This document shows, piece by piece, positions 1-8,361 of a stretch of DNA of 40,990 nucleotides (position 1 is the first letter of the stretch; the number at the start of each line of letters is the position of its first letter). The notes under the pieces were generated by a model. That model made no database searches. It saw only the letters and a list, made by a program, of their open reading frames with translations, and was not told where the DNA came from. The position numbers and the translations under genes were made by a program. Source of the stretch: an uncultured Bacteroidales bacterium (GTDB taxonomy: Bacteria; Bacteroidota; Bacteroidia; Bacteroidales; P3); contig CAJOEN010000040.1 in assembly GCA_905233475.1 (NCBI GenBank), positions 1 to 40,990 of the forward strand. Reading direction: 5' to 3'.

Positions 1-443
1 TGAGCAAAGTTATAATACTGCTCACCGACGGCGTGAACAACCGCGGCTCGGTGGACCCCGAATCGGCAGCCGAGATTGCCGCCCTCTACGGCATACGTCT
101 ATATATAATAGGTGTGGGCACACGTGGCGAAGCCCCCTACCCTTTCAAAGTGCAGACACCTTTCGGCACACACGTGCAATACCAGAACATACCCGTGGAG
201 ATTGACGAGCCTATGATGAAAGCCATGGCCGAACAGACCGACGGCGGCAAGTATTTCCGCGCCACCAACAACAAATCGTTGCAGGCCATCTTCGACGAGA
301 TAGACCAGATGGAAAAGACCAAAATCGACGTAACGCAGTACAACCAGACCAAGGACGAGCACCTGCCCTTCCTCATAATAGCCCTTGTGGCTTTTGCCCT
401 GGAGATACTGCTCGGATTAACCTATTTCAAAACAACACCTTAA
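1..443 (+). CDS. batA: BatA-like von Willebrand A protein, C-terminal part (gene starts before the window)
   Basis: Reading frame open from the window edge, codons in phase with base 3. It begins inside a VWA domain: the strand VIILLTDG is the classic VWA core ending in the metal-site TDG. The rest of the fold follows, and the protein ends with a single hydrophobic helix (LPFLIIALVAFALEILLGL) near the C terminus. BatA proteins of the Bacteroides aerotolerance operon are membrane-anchored VWA proteins of roughly 330 residues, so more than half is missing to the left. The next gene, a second VWA protein, starts 12 bases downstream, which is the batA-batB order. The first ATG at 33 is internal and should not be used as the start. 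Confidence 0.85.
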   Translation, partial: SKVIILLTDGVNNRGSVDPESAAEIAALYGIRLYIIGVGTRGEAPYPFKVQTPFGTHVQYQNIPVEIDEPMMKAMAEQTDGGKYFRATNNKSLQAIFDEIDQMEKTKIDVTQYNQTKDEHLPFLIIALVAFALEILLGLTYFKTTP

Positions 444-455
444 CACGCAATTGCC

Positions 456-1523
456 ATGATACACTTCGAACACCCTACACTACTATATTTGCTGCTGCTG
501 ATACCTGCATTTGTGGCGTTGTACGTATATCTGCGCCTGAGCCGCAGGAAAAGAGCCGGGGCTTTCGCCGAAAGCCGGTTGTACGCCCTGCTCACCCCCG
601 ACGTGTCCAACATAAAATCGCACACCAAGTTTGCCATACTGATGGCGGCCCTGTTTCTGCTGATAATATCCGTGGCCAATCCTCAGATGGGCTCCAAGAT
701 GGTGAAAGGCGAGCGCGCCGGCATCGACGTGGCCATAGCCCTCGACATATCCAACAGCATGCTTGCCGAGGACGTGCAGCCCAACCGTCTGGAACGTGCC
801 AAGAAAAGCGTCTCCGACCTTATAGGGAAATTCAGCAACGACCGCGTGGCACTGATAATTTTCGCCGGAAAGGCATACACGCAGCTGCCCCTAACCAGCG
901 ACTACGGCGCAGCCAAGATGTTTCTCGACGCCGTTAGCACCGATATGATTGAATATCAGGGTACTGCCATAGGCGAAGCCATAACAAAATGTATGGAGAC
1001 TTTCGGCTACGGCAACGAGGACATTCCTTGGGAAAAGAACAAAAGCCGTACCATCATTATTATCTCCGACGGCGAAAACCACGAGGACGACGCTGTGGAG
1101 ATGGCCAAGATGGCCTACGCCGAAGGCATTGTGGTGAACACCATCGGCATGGGAACGCCCAACGGTGTGCCGATACCGCAATACTCGCGCGGCACGCGTC
1201 TCGGCTACAAGAAAGACCGCGACGGCAATCCCGTTACCACACGGCTGAACGAGCAGATGCTGCAGGAGATAGCCCATGCAGGCAACGGCATATACGTGCC
1301 CGCAAACAACATCAGCAGCGGTCTGGACGACATTATGGACCGCATAGGAAAACTCGAAAAACAAAACTACGGCGAACAGATGTTTGCCGAATACGAAAGC
1401 AAATTCCAATACCCGCTGATTTTTGCCATACTGCTGCTCGTGGCCGAGCTGCTGATTTTCGAACGCAGAAACAGAATTTTCAACTACAAGAACATCTTTG
1501 GCAAAAACACCGAAAACAGGTAA
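456..1523 (+). CDS. batB: BatB von Willebrand A membrane protein
   Basis: 355 residues, full length for the family. Two N-terminal hydrophobic segments (about residues 9-26 and 58-74) are followed by a VWA domain with the metal-site DxSxS signature (D97-I-S-N-S101), the downstream TSD and the IIIISDGE strand. A C-terminal hydrophobic helix precedes a basic tail. In Bacteroides the Bat proteins are envelope proteins linked to tolerance of oxygen; their biochemical role is not settled. The gene lies 12 bases after batA and 13 bases before the preferred batC start, so the three are probably one transcript. Confidence 0.9.
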   Translation: MIHFEHPTLLYLLLLIPAFVALYVYLRLSRRKRAGAFAESRLYALLTPDVSNIKSHTKFAILMAALFLLIISVANPQMGSKMVKGERAGIDVAIALDISNSMLAEDVQPNRLERAKKSVSDLIGKFSNDRVALIIFAGKAYTQLPLTSDYGAAKMFLDAVSTDMIEYQGTAIGEAITKCMETFGYGNEDIPWEKNKSRTIIIISDGENHEDDAVEMAKMAYAEGIVVNTIGMGTPNGVPIPQYSRGTRLGYKKDRDGNPVTTRLNEQMLQEIAHAGNGIYVPANNISSGLDDIMDRIGKLEKQNYGEQMFAEYESKFQYPLIFAILLLVAELLIFERRNRIFNYKNIFGKNTENR

Positions 1524-1536
1524 AAACTTTACGACG

Positions 1537-2307
1537 ATGAAAAAAACTATATACCTTCTGGCAATGCTTATGATAGTGTGCGGAGCGGCACAGGCGCAGG
1601 ACTACCGCCGTGCGGCACGCAAGGGCAACAGCTTGTACAAAGAAAAGAAATACAGCGATGCCGAGACAGCCTACCGCCGCTCGCTGGCGCAGGACAGCAC
1701 CTTCTACAAGGCTCAGTACAACCTCGGAAACTCGCTGTACAAGCAAAAGAAATACGACATTGCCAAGAAATACTACGCCAAAGCCGCCGAAGCCCCCGAT
1801 ATTTCGGAAAAGGAGAAAAGCGCGGCTCTGCATAACATGGGCAACTGCGCCATGCAGGAAGGTCTTGAAAAACGCGGCACCCCCGACGCTATAAAATCGT
1901 ATCAAGAGGCCGTGGAAGCTTACAAAAATTCGCTGAAAGCATCCGACAAAAACGACAAGACCAAATACAACCTGGCCATGGCCCAGCAACTGCTGCGACA
2001 GCAGCAACAACAACAGCAACAAAACCAAAACCAGCAAAACCAAGACAAAAACCAACAAGACAAGCAGCAGAACAAACAAGACCAAAACAAGGACCAGAAT
2101 AAAGACCAACAAAACAAGCAGGACCAGAACAAAGACCAACAGAATAAGGACAAGCAAAAACAGCAGCAGGGACAGGACAAGCAGGAGCAGAAAAAGAAAG
2201 CCGATGCCGAGCGCATGCTCGAAGCCCTGAAAAACAAGGAACAAAAGACCTTGGACAAACAAAAGGTGAAAATCCCCGCCGGCGGCAGAGTTGAGAAAGA
2301 CTGGTAA
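1537..2307 (+). CDS. batC: BatC tetratricopeptide repeat protein with Q/N/K/D-rich tail
   Basis: 256 residues from the ATG at 1537. This start is chosen over the in-frame ATG at 1498 because it gives a clean signal peptide (MKKTIYLLAMLMIVCGAAQA) and does not overlap batB. About three TPR units follow (KGNSLYKEKKYSDAETAYRR, YNLGNSLYKQKKYDIAKKYY and a weaker third), which suggests a periplasmic protein-binding scaffold. The C-terminal 90 residues are a low-complexity tract of glutamine, asparagine, lysine and aspartate, then a short conserved-looking end. BatC homologues have TPRs and a charged tail, so the tract is a strong form of a known feature. In an intact operon batD would follow directly; here the Cas13b locus intervenes. 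Confidence 0.88.
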   Translation: MKKTIYLLAMLMIVCGAAQAQDYRRAARKGNSLYKEKKYSDAETAYRRSLAQDSTFYKAQYNLGNSLYKQKKYDIAKKYYAKAAEAPDISEKEKSAALHNMGNCAMQEGLEKRGTPDAIKSYQEAVEAYKNSLKASDKNDKTKYNLAMAQQLLRQQQQQQQQNQNQQNQDKNQQDKQQNKQDQNKDQNKDQQNKQDQNKDQQNKDKQKQQQGQDKQEQKKKADAERMLEALKNKEQKTLDKQKVKIPAGGRVEKDW

Positions 2308-2414
2308 GTTCGGAGTTGAGAATTCGGAATTCGGAGTTAGGAGTTTAGGATTTGGCGGATTTTTTTTCGGCAAAATAAGTATATTATTTTTAACAATCTT
2401 TAAAATAAACAACT
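2308..2414 (+). other. Left junction of the Cas13b insert behind batC
   Basis: Non-coding. It holds short repeated words: TTCGGAGTT at 2309-2317 and 2330-2338, and two overlapping copies of AATTCGGA at 2321-2335. An AT-rich stretch then runs into the cas13b start. I see no canonical TAnnTTTG promoter box; an AT-rich box around 2380-2400 is the only candidate. This is where the bat operon is interrupted. Confidence 0.5.
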
Positions 2415-5400
2415 ATGAGCAATAACTTAAAAAACAACTATGGACAAAATAGGAATAGAGCAAACGGCAATGTCATAAAAGAACGCCGTAGTACCAGAGC
2501 AAAACAACCCGATGCATCCAGCAATGCTTTGCGTCCTATATTTGCTGCGTATTTCAACATGGCTCGTGCAAATCTTTACAGTGTATTACGCTATATTTCA
2601 ACTCAGTGCAACTTGGAAGTAAAACACAATGAGGACAGCATGATAAATCTAGATGTGATTAATCTTGCAAACAAGAGCCAGAGCCCTGAATTAAAGCAGA
2701 AAGCGTATTCTCTGATCATGCGCCATATTCCTGTTTTACAACAGATGACACAAACTGTTATTAAACAAGAAAATAAAGCAAAGAATGGTAAGGAAGCTAT
2801 CACGGAACATCTTTTTGTTGAGCCTGAAGACTTGGAGAAAATTTTGAAAAATATATTAAGCGTGATTAACTACCAACGAAACTATTTCACCCACGCAGAT
2901 CATTACGACTCCGAAGAAGACCAACAAAAAGAAAAAAATAAAGAAATAGCTTTGTACAAACCACTCGAAACGGCCTTTATGGGATCCAAAAGAGAAGTAA
3001 AAAGCATTTTTTGTTACTCCAACGAAGATTTGCTTTTTGTGGACAAAGAGGAACGCATGAAACGAATAAAGAAGTTGGACAAAGACGGGAATGTCATAAA
3101 GGACCAAAGAGGCAAAGAACAATTTATATTTGTTGAACAACCGGATTGGTATTTTCGTTTGTTTGACACCATAGAAGACAAAACAACCCATATGCCGAAG
3201 CCTGAAAAACTGACTACAGCGGGACTTGTATTCTTATTGTGCAAACTGCTACACAAAAAATATGCCACACAACTAATACAGCAGACTGGATTGTTACGCA
3301 AAAGCCCTTTCAGAAAAAACGAGAACGAAATCATGTTCAACATTTTCTGCGCACACAATATCCGTCTGCCAAAGGGCCGTCTGGAAAGTTCCGCCAACAG
3401 TTCTGCTTTAGGTCTTGACATGCTTAACGAATTGCAAAAATGCCCTGCCGAATTGTTCGAAACCCTAAACCCCGAAGACAGAAAACAGTTTCAACTGAAA
3501 CGAAGTGATAGCGACGCAGTGCCTGATGCTGACGACGACATCAATATATTCCGTCGCAACGGCGACCGTTTTACTAATCTGGCATTAAAGTATATCGACT
3601 CGATGCGAGAAGCACCATACAAACAAGATGTAGTATTGAAAGACATTGTGTTCCAAATATCTTTGGGGGCTTACCGTCATAAGTTCTACAACAGAGCATC
3701 TCTAGACACTGATGAAAAAAATCGTGTTCGAGTGCTACAGAAAGAAATCAACGGCTTTGGGCCAATCGAAAAAATAGAACAACTACGTAAAAAAAATTAC
3801 GCTTCTATTATCCGCAAAACAAGCGATGATCCTGAACACCTCTACGACCCCGACACAGCCGAAACCCAGCCTTATCTTACCGACCATCATGCATCGTACG
3901 CTGTAACCGGAAACCGCATAGGTTTAACATGGAATGTCCTACTACAAAATCCTGAAAATGCCGATAAACGGCAGACCAGCATAAGATTCGGATGGAACGA
4001 CGGCAAATTGGAAAAACTGGACAAAACGATGTGTTTCCTCCCAAATTTGCCGGATTCCAACGCCAATATCGCACCTCGCGCATGGCTTAGCATACATGAC
4101 CTTCCCGCACTCATCTTTCTACATCTAATTGGTGGAAATCCGGAAACAGTAATAAAGGAAACCTATGACAACTATATTAGATTTCTAAACGATATTCGTG
4201 GCGGGGAATTAACACCTGATGGAAAAACAAATAAAGAAGAACTTGACAAACTATTATCAGACAAATATAACCTGCACCTGCGCGACATTCCAAAAAAAAT
4301 TGTAGTATATCTGCTCGGTTCCGCTCCAAAAAATGAAAAAGAGGCCGAAAAGCAGTTTATCGAATGGGTAAATCGCCAATTGAACGGTGATATATACAAA
4401 GCAGACCTCATCACAAGTCTGAAAAACCGCATAGAAAAGTTCGAGCAAGACCTCAAACTTGTAGGAGACAAGCAGAATCGTATTGGGCGCAAAGGCTATG
4501 TAGATGTACGGCCCGGATCTTTGGCTCGATATCTTGCCAAAGACATCATGGACATGACGCGTCCCGACCCAACTATGAAGAACAACGGAAAACCAAGCGG
4601 ACTTGATTACAACGTACTGCAGGCCGCCATAGCCACTTTCAAAGCCTTTGGCGAGAAGCTCGAATCCACTCCGCTGGGCTCGATGTTGAAAAAAGCCATC
4701 AATGTTGAAAATCATCCATTCCTCAACGCTTTAATGGGACAACAAATAAAAGACACCATAGATCTTTACCGCGAATATCAGAGAGAAAAACTAAACTATT
4801 TGCAAAAATTGAGCCAAGGCAGCACCGACAATTTCAAAAGCCAATGGTTTCTGCGCGAGGCTTACCGCAACTTCGTTTCGAAAACACCCGAAAGCGTGAA
4901 AGGCGAAAACGGGCTTGCCTATCGCTATGTTGAAACTCTACAACTACCAAACGGACTTTTCACTGAGGCTGTGAGAAAACAATTGGGCAACATAGACAAC
5001 GAGCAACTAAAAAAGGACTTGAATGACGACAAGAAAAAAGACGGAGTGGCACATTTAATAAACTCATACTTTATAAATGTACTGAAAGACAATTCCCAAC
5101 CATTCTACCGCAAAATGAAAAGGCACTACAAAGTGCTTGACTGGACCGAATTTAAACAGGACCCCCTTAAGCCCGTACCAATCCTGCCCACCCTTATTCT
5201 GCCGGAGCTATACTTTACCGAAGAAAACATTGCAAAAATGCTTCGAAAAGAGGATAAAGAGAATGCTCCTATATTTGACGCAATGGACGATATATCGGGC
5301 AGACTACAAACCAAAATCGGTACCAAGAAGGTGTTTGATCACGGCAGAGAAAAAAGAATACCCGACTATGGCGACGAAGGCTCGGCCAGCGATGAAGAGA

Positions 5401-6212
5401 AGGATGTATTTTTTGAAAAACTGATGCACCTGCTACGCAATATGCAACGCAATGAGCGCGCCATTCGCCGATACCGCAACGAGGACATGCTGCTATTTCT
5501 TATGGCACGCAAGCTGCTCCTTTCCGGCGCTGTTGTTTTCAAAAACAAAGCCAAAGTAGATAAAGGTCTCGACCAGTTTAAGCTACAAGACATACAGCCG
5601 CCGGCTGCAAAGCAAGATAGCGACTCCAATATACTTGAACAAATGGTGGATTTCAGCCTCACCATAAATCTCAACGATGAAAACGGGAAACCAATGGTAG
5701 ATGCCGACGGGAACCCCATTCAACGCACAATATCCCAAGAAGGCATAAAGATAAAGAATTATGGCGATTTCTTCGCATTCCTATACGACAGTCGCATAGG
5801 CAGCCTGTTATCGCAGTTGGGCGAAAGCAACATCGACCGTTCCAAACTGGAAGACGAACTGGACAACTACGACCGCAAACGCAAAGAAGTATTCAGAATA
5901 CTGCAAGAAATAGAAAGGCAAATTATTACTCAACACCACGAAATAATAGACGACAGCAGCCCTGATTTTCTTGACAAAAACGGCAAACCGTATCGCAACA
6001 GTTTTAGCGGGCTGCTATCGCTCTGCAAACATTATTTAGAAACCGAAGAAACTTTGAACGATGAGGCCGAGAGCATAGTTGATGTGCGCAACGCTTTCAG
6101 CCACAATCGCTATACTAGTAACGAAAACAAGGTAATAAATATAGGCAATATGAATTTGCCGGATGTGGCGAAAGAAATTGTTGACTGGTTGGAGACACAT
6201 CAAAGCCAATAA
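2415..6212 (+). CDS. cas13b: Cas13b, type VI-B CRISPR RNA-guided RNase
   Basis: 1265 residues. Cas13b is the single effector of type VI-B systems: it processes its crRNA and cleaves RNA with two HEPN domains. Both HEPN signatures sit near the ends, the arrangement that separates Cas13b from other Cas13 families: R155-N-Y-F-T-H160 (DNA 2877-2894) and R1225-N-A-F-S-H1230 (DNA 6087-6104). The length is at the upper end of known Cas13b proteins (about 1090-1230). A 36-nt-repeat CRISPR array follows 196 bases downstream on the same strand. No Csx27 or Csx28 gene, and no cas1/cas2, is adjacent, so spacer acquisition would need help in trans. Both catalytic motifs are intact and the frame is unbroken, so the protein is probably functional. 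Codon use is more AT-rich than in the flanking bat genes, in line with transfer. Confidence 0.95.
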   Translation: MSNNLKNNYGQNRNRANGNVIKERRSTRAKQPDASSNALRPIFAAYFNMARANLYSVLRYISTQCNLEVKHNEDSMINLDVINLANKSQSPELKQKAYSLIMRHIPVLQQMTQTVIKQENKAKNGKEAITEHLFVEPEDLEKILKNILSVINYQRNYFTHADHYDSEEDQQKEKNKEIALYKPLETAFMGSKREVKSIFCYSNEDLLFVDKEERMKRIKKLDKDGNVIKDQRGKEQFIFVEQPDWYFRLFDTIEDKTTHMPKPEKLTTAGLVFLLCKLLHKKYATQLIQQTGLLRKSPFRKNENEIMFNIFCAHNIRLPKGRLESSANSSALGLDMLNELQKCPAELFETLNPEDRKQFQLKRSDSDAVPDADDDINIFRRNGDRFTNLALKYIDSMREAPYKQDVVLKDIVFQISLGAYRHKFYNRASLDTDEKNRVRVLQKEINGFGPIEKIEQLRKKNYASIIRKTSDDPEHLYDPDTAETQPYLTDHHASYAVTGNRIGLTWNVLLQNPENADKRQTSIRFGWNDGKLEKLDKTMCFLPNLPDSNANIAPRAWLSIHDLPALIFLHLIGGNPETVIKETYDNYIRFLNDIRGGELTPDGKTNKEELDKLLSDKYNLHLRDIPKKIVVYLLGSAPKNEKEAEKQFIEWVNRQLNGDIYKADLITSLKNRIEKFEQDLKLVGDKQNRIGRKGYVDVRPGSLARYLAKDIMDMTRPDPTMKNNGKPSGLDYNVLQAAIATFKAFGEKLESTPLGSMLKKAINVENHPFLNALMGQQIKDTIDLYREYQREKLNYLQKLSQGSTDNFKSQWFLREAYRNFVSKTPESVKGENGLAYRYVETLQLPNGLFTEAVRKQLGNIDNEQLKKDLNDDKKKDGVAHLINSYFINVLKDNSQPFYRKMKRHYKVLDWTEFKQDPLKPVPILPTLILPELYFTEENIAKMLRKEDKENAPIFDAMDDISGRLQTKIGTKKVFDHGREKRIPDYGDEGSASDEEKDVFFEKLMHLLRNMQRNERAIRRYRNEDMLLFLMARKLLLSGAVVFKNKAKVDKGLDQFKLQDIQPPAAKQDSDSNILEQMVDFSLTINLNDENGKPMVDADGNPIQRTISQEGIKIKNYGDFFAFLYDSRIGSLLSQLGESNIDRSKLEDELDNYDRKRKEVFRILQEIERQIITQHHEIIDDSSPDFLDKNGKPYRNSFSGLLSLCKHYLETEETLNDEAESIVDVRNAFSHNRYTSNENKVINIGNMNLPDVAKEIVDWLETHQSQ

Positions 6213-6408
6213 AAAAAATGCAACCAAAATTTGTGTAACCTGCCAACCCGGGTAAGAGTTTTTTGAAATAATTATATACAAAGGTAGATAACAGCAATAG
6301 ACAATTAAAATGCAATAGCAGTTCACACTTAACAATCTAAATATGGATAAAAAAGCATTTTATGACACGTTACAACCAATTGTAACACAACAAAATGCAG
6401 ACATCGAA
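6213..6408 (+). promoter_or_regulatory. CRISPR leader region with a palindrome
   Basis: AT-rich 196-base interval between cas13b and the first repeat. It contains a perfect 7-bp inverted repeat with a 4-base loop, GTTACAA-CCAA-TTGTAAC, at 6369-6386, ending 22 bases before repeat 1. An ATG at 6343 opens a frame that reads through repeats 1 and 2 and stops at 6546. Only its first 22 codons precede the array, and I do not regard it as a gene. Taken as the leader by position and orientation; no recognisable TAnnTTTG box is present. Confidence 0.5.
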
Positions 6409-6707
6409 GTTGTAGAAGCCGTTCATTTGGAGCGGTATAACAACCCTTTGGTGTTGATGAAATTTTCTTTGTCAGTTGTAGAAGCCGTTCATTTGGAGCG
6501 GTATAACAACAATTTTAGGATATTTTTAATCATTTTGAAGTTGTAGAAGCCGTTCATTTGGAGCGGTATAACAACTTGTTTTATGTTTAATTTTCAAGTA
6601 CCACAGTTGTAGAAGCCGTTCATTTGGAGCGGTATAACAACTGCCGATTTGCGCGGAATATCCGCTACTGCGTTGTAGAAGCCGTTCATTTGGAGCGGTA
6701 TAACAAC
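6409..6707 (+). CRISPR. Type VI-B CRISPR array, 5 repeats and 4 spacers
   Basis: Five identical 36-nt repeats at 6409-6444, 6475-6510, 6540-6575, 6606-6641 and 6672-6707. Spacers are 30, 29, 30 and 30 nt. The repeat begins GTTGTAGAAGCCGTTC and ends GAGCGGTATAACAAC. GTTGT and ACAAC at the two ends can pair, and CCGTTC pairs with GAGCGG (one G-U) around an ATTTG loop. The GTTGT...ACAAC ends, the 36-nt length and the ~30-nt spacers match Cas13b arrays, and the strand agrees with a crRNA carrying its repeat 3' of the spacer. With no repeat degenerate, the 3' boundary cannot be told from decay. Confidence 0.97.
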
Positions 6708-6776
6708 TAAATTTTTATTCTTTGCCATTCCTCCTCCCACACAATAATTTATAGGCAAAGCCGTTATATCCATTGT

Positions 6777-8228
6777 ATGGAATTGAACGAACTGAAAAAT
6801 AAAATAGCCAAAGGTGAATCCGAAATTATTGAATTCAAGAAAAGCACCGGCCAGTTGGAACGCGGAATGGAGAGCCTCTGCGCCATGCTTAACGGCGAGG
6901 GCGGCAGCGTGGTCTTCGGCGTATCCGACGATGGCAAGGTTGTGGGACAAGAGGTAAGCGACAGCACCAAGAGAGATATCGCATCCTGCATACGCGAATT
7001 CGAGCCTTTTCCACTACTCGACATAGAATATGTGGAAATACCCGACACGAAAAAACAAATAATTATTATCACCACGTCGAACACCGACGACAAACCTTTC
7101 GTGTATAAAGGTCGCCCATATATGAGGGTGGAAAGCACCACCACAACCATGCCGCAGAATAGGTATCATGATCTGCTCGACCACAGCTATCGTTCTACTA
7201 CTCAATGGGAAAGAAGAACAAATCCTTCCCTCTCTTTATCCGACCTCGACGAAGAAGAAATCCGACGCACCATCAGGATAGGTGTTGAAACGGGCAGATT
7301 GCCTGAGGCCGCATTCAGGTCCGACATTCAAACGGTACTCTCAAATTTGGAATTGATGAAAGACGGCCAAATCACCAATGCCGCCGCTGTACTCTATTTG
7401 AAACATGAAACGTCGGGGTATCCTCAGTTGCTTCTACGTATGGCAAGATTTCTAGGCACCGACAACAAAATATTTATCGACAACAAGCAAGTGCATGGAA
7501 ATGTGTTTTTTATGCTTGAAGAAGCGATGGCTTTCTTTTTCAGACACCTTAATCTGTCCGGCGAAGTGAAAGGACTATACAGGGAAGAAAAACTGACCGT
7601 GCCACGTGTAGCATTGAGAGAATGTATCATAAATGCACTTATCCATCGGGAATACAACACTCCTGGAGGTTCTGTGGGCATAGCCATATTTGATGATCGT
7701 ATTGAGGTTGTCAATTTCGGTCAGATACCACTTGAAGTTGATTTTTCAAGTCACAGCCCACAGATGATTTCCAAACCCAACAACCCTGTCATTGCGCGGT
7801 CGTTTTTCTATCGTGGAACTTTTGAGAATTGGGGACGTGGATTGGGACTTATAAAAAGCGAATGTGTCGAGGCCGGCCTGCCCGAGCCTGAGATTTTCTC
7901 CAAAAATGGTTGTGTCACAGTAGTGTTTCCGTTTAGCAAAGAATCTAACAATCAATCTATTGTGAGCGATAGCGGATTAAATTACGGATTAAATGGTCAA
8001 TTAAATGGTCAATTAAATGGTCAATTAAATGGTCAATTAAACGAAAGCCAAATAGAAACCCTTAAATATATAAAAACTCATGAAGGCTCCAATACAACAA
8101 TGATTGCCAAAGGGTTGGAAAAGCCATTCAGAACCATTGACAAGCACATAAAAGCATTGCTTAAAATGGATATTATCGAACGCCGTGGAAGTAAACGTAC
8201 CGGCGGATACTATATCAAAAACAAATGA
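6777..8228 (+). CDS. AlbA_2 (Schlafen-type) / RecG-like HATPase transcriptional regulator
   Basis: 483 residues. The N terminus (about residues 1-130) is an AlbA_2 domain: SEIIEFKKSTGQLERGMESL, then GGSVVFGVSDDGKVVGQEV. The middle (about 270-390) is a GHKL-like ATPase region with ALRECIINALIHREY, FDDRIEVVNFGQIP and NWGRGLGLI. The C terminus (about 415-483) is a winged helix. Such proteins are common in Bacteroidetes and are usually annotated as ATP-binding putative DNA-binding regulators. It starts 69 bases after the last CRISPR repeat on the same strand and lies inside the segment that splits the bat operon, so it probably arrived with cas13b. It is not one of the known VI-B accessories (Csx27, Csx28). 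Whether it serves the CRISPR system is unknown. Confidence 0.85.
   Translation: MELNELKNKIAKGESEIIEFKKSTGQLERGMESLCAMLNGEGGSVVFGVSDDGKVVGQEVSDSTKRDIASCIREFEPFPLLDIEYVEIPDTKKQIIIITTSNTDDKPFVYKGRPYMRVESTTTTMPQNRYHDLLDHSYRSTTQWERRTNPSLSLSDLDEEEIRRTIRIGVETGRLPEAAFRSDIQTVLSNLELMKDGQITNAAAVLYLKHETSGYPQLLLRMARFLGTDNKIFIDNKQVHGNVFFMLEEAMAFFFRHLNLSGEVKGLYREEKLTVPRVALRECIINALIHREYNTPGGSVGIAIFDDRIEVVNFGQIPLEVDFSSHSPQMISKPNNPVIARSFFYRGTFENWGRGLGLIKSECVEAGLPEPEIFSKNGCVTVVFPFSKESNNQSIVSDSGLNYGLNGQLNGQLNGQLNGQLNESQIETLKYIKTHEGSNTTMIAKGLEKPFRTIDKHIKALLKMDIIERRGSKRTGGYYIKNK
7995..8042 (+). repeat. Four 12-bp tandem repeats inside the AlbA_2 gene
   Basis: GGTCAATTAAAT occurs four times in a row (last copy ends in C), giving G-Q-L-N units between the ATPase region and the winged helix. 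A related GGATTAAAT stretch precedes it. Copy-number change would keep the frame and only alter linker length. Confidence 0.9.
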
Positions 8229-8298
8229 AAACGTTTTTTTTGCTGTAACAACTCAATATTTTCACCATTCACACATTCACTTTTCCACAAAATTTCGT

Positions 8299-8306
8299 TA
8301 TCTTTG
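8299..8306 (+). promoter_or_regulatory. Candidate -7 box in front of batD
   Basis: TATCTTTG, a match to the Bacteroidetes TAnnTTTG element, 55 bases before the batD start. No clear TTTG is seen 19-20 bases upstream, so it is a half match. If used, it would let batDE be transcribed independently of the interrupted upstream operon. Confidence 0.5.
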
Positions 8307-8361
8307 CACGACTGAAAAGCTACATATACCAACAACTTAAAACACTTTGACATAGAGCGTT

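Noticed and set aside
1920..2412. Long minus-strand frames over batC rich in leucine, valine, cysteine and tryptophan
   Set aside because: They are the complement of the Q/N/K/D-rich tract of batC and have no independent support.
2308..2414. A Csx27 or Csx28 gene next to cas13b
   Set aside because: Only 107 non-coding bases separate batC from cas13b, and the single gene after the array is an AlbA_2 protein with no small membrane protein nearby.
6343..6546. 67-codon frame running from the leader into the CRISPR repeats
   Set aside because: Two thirds of it is repeat and spacer sequence, stays open only because the first repeat-spacer unit is 66 bases, and stops as soon as a 65-base unit shifts the frame.
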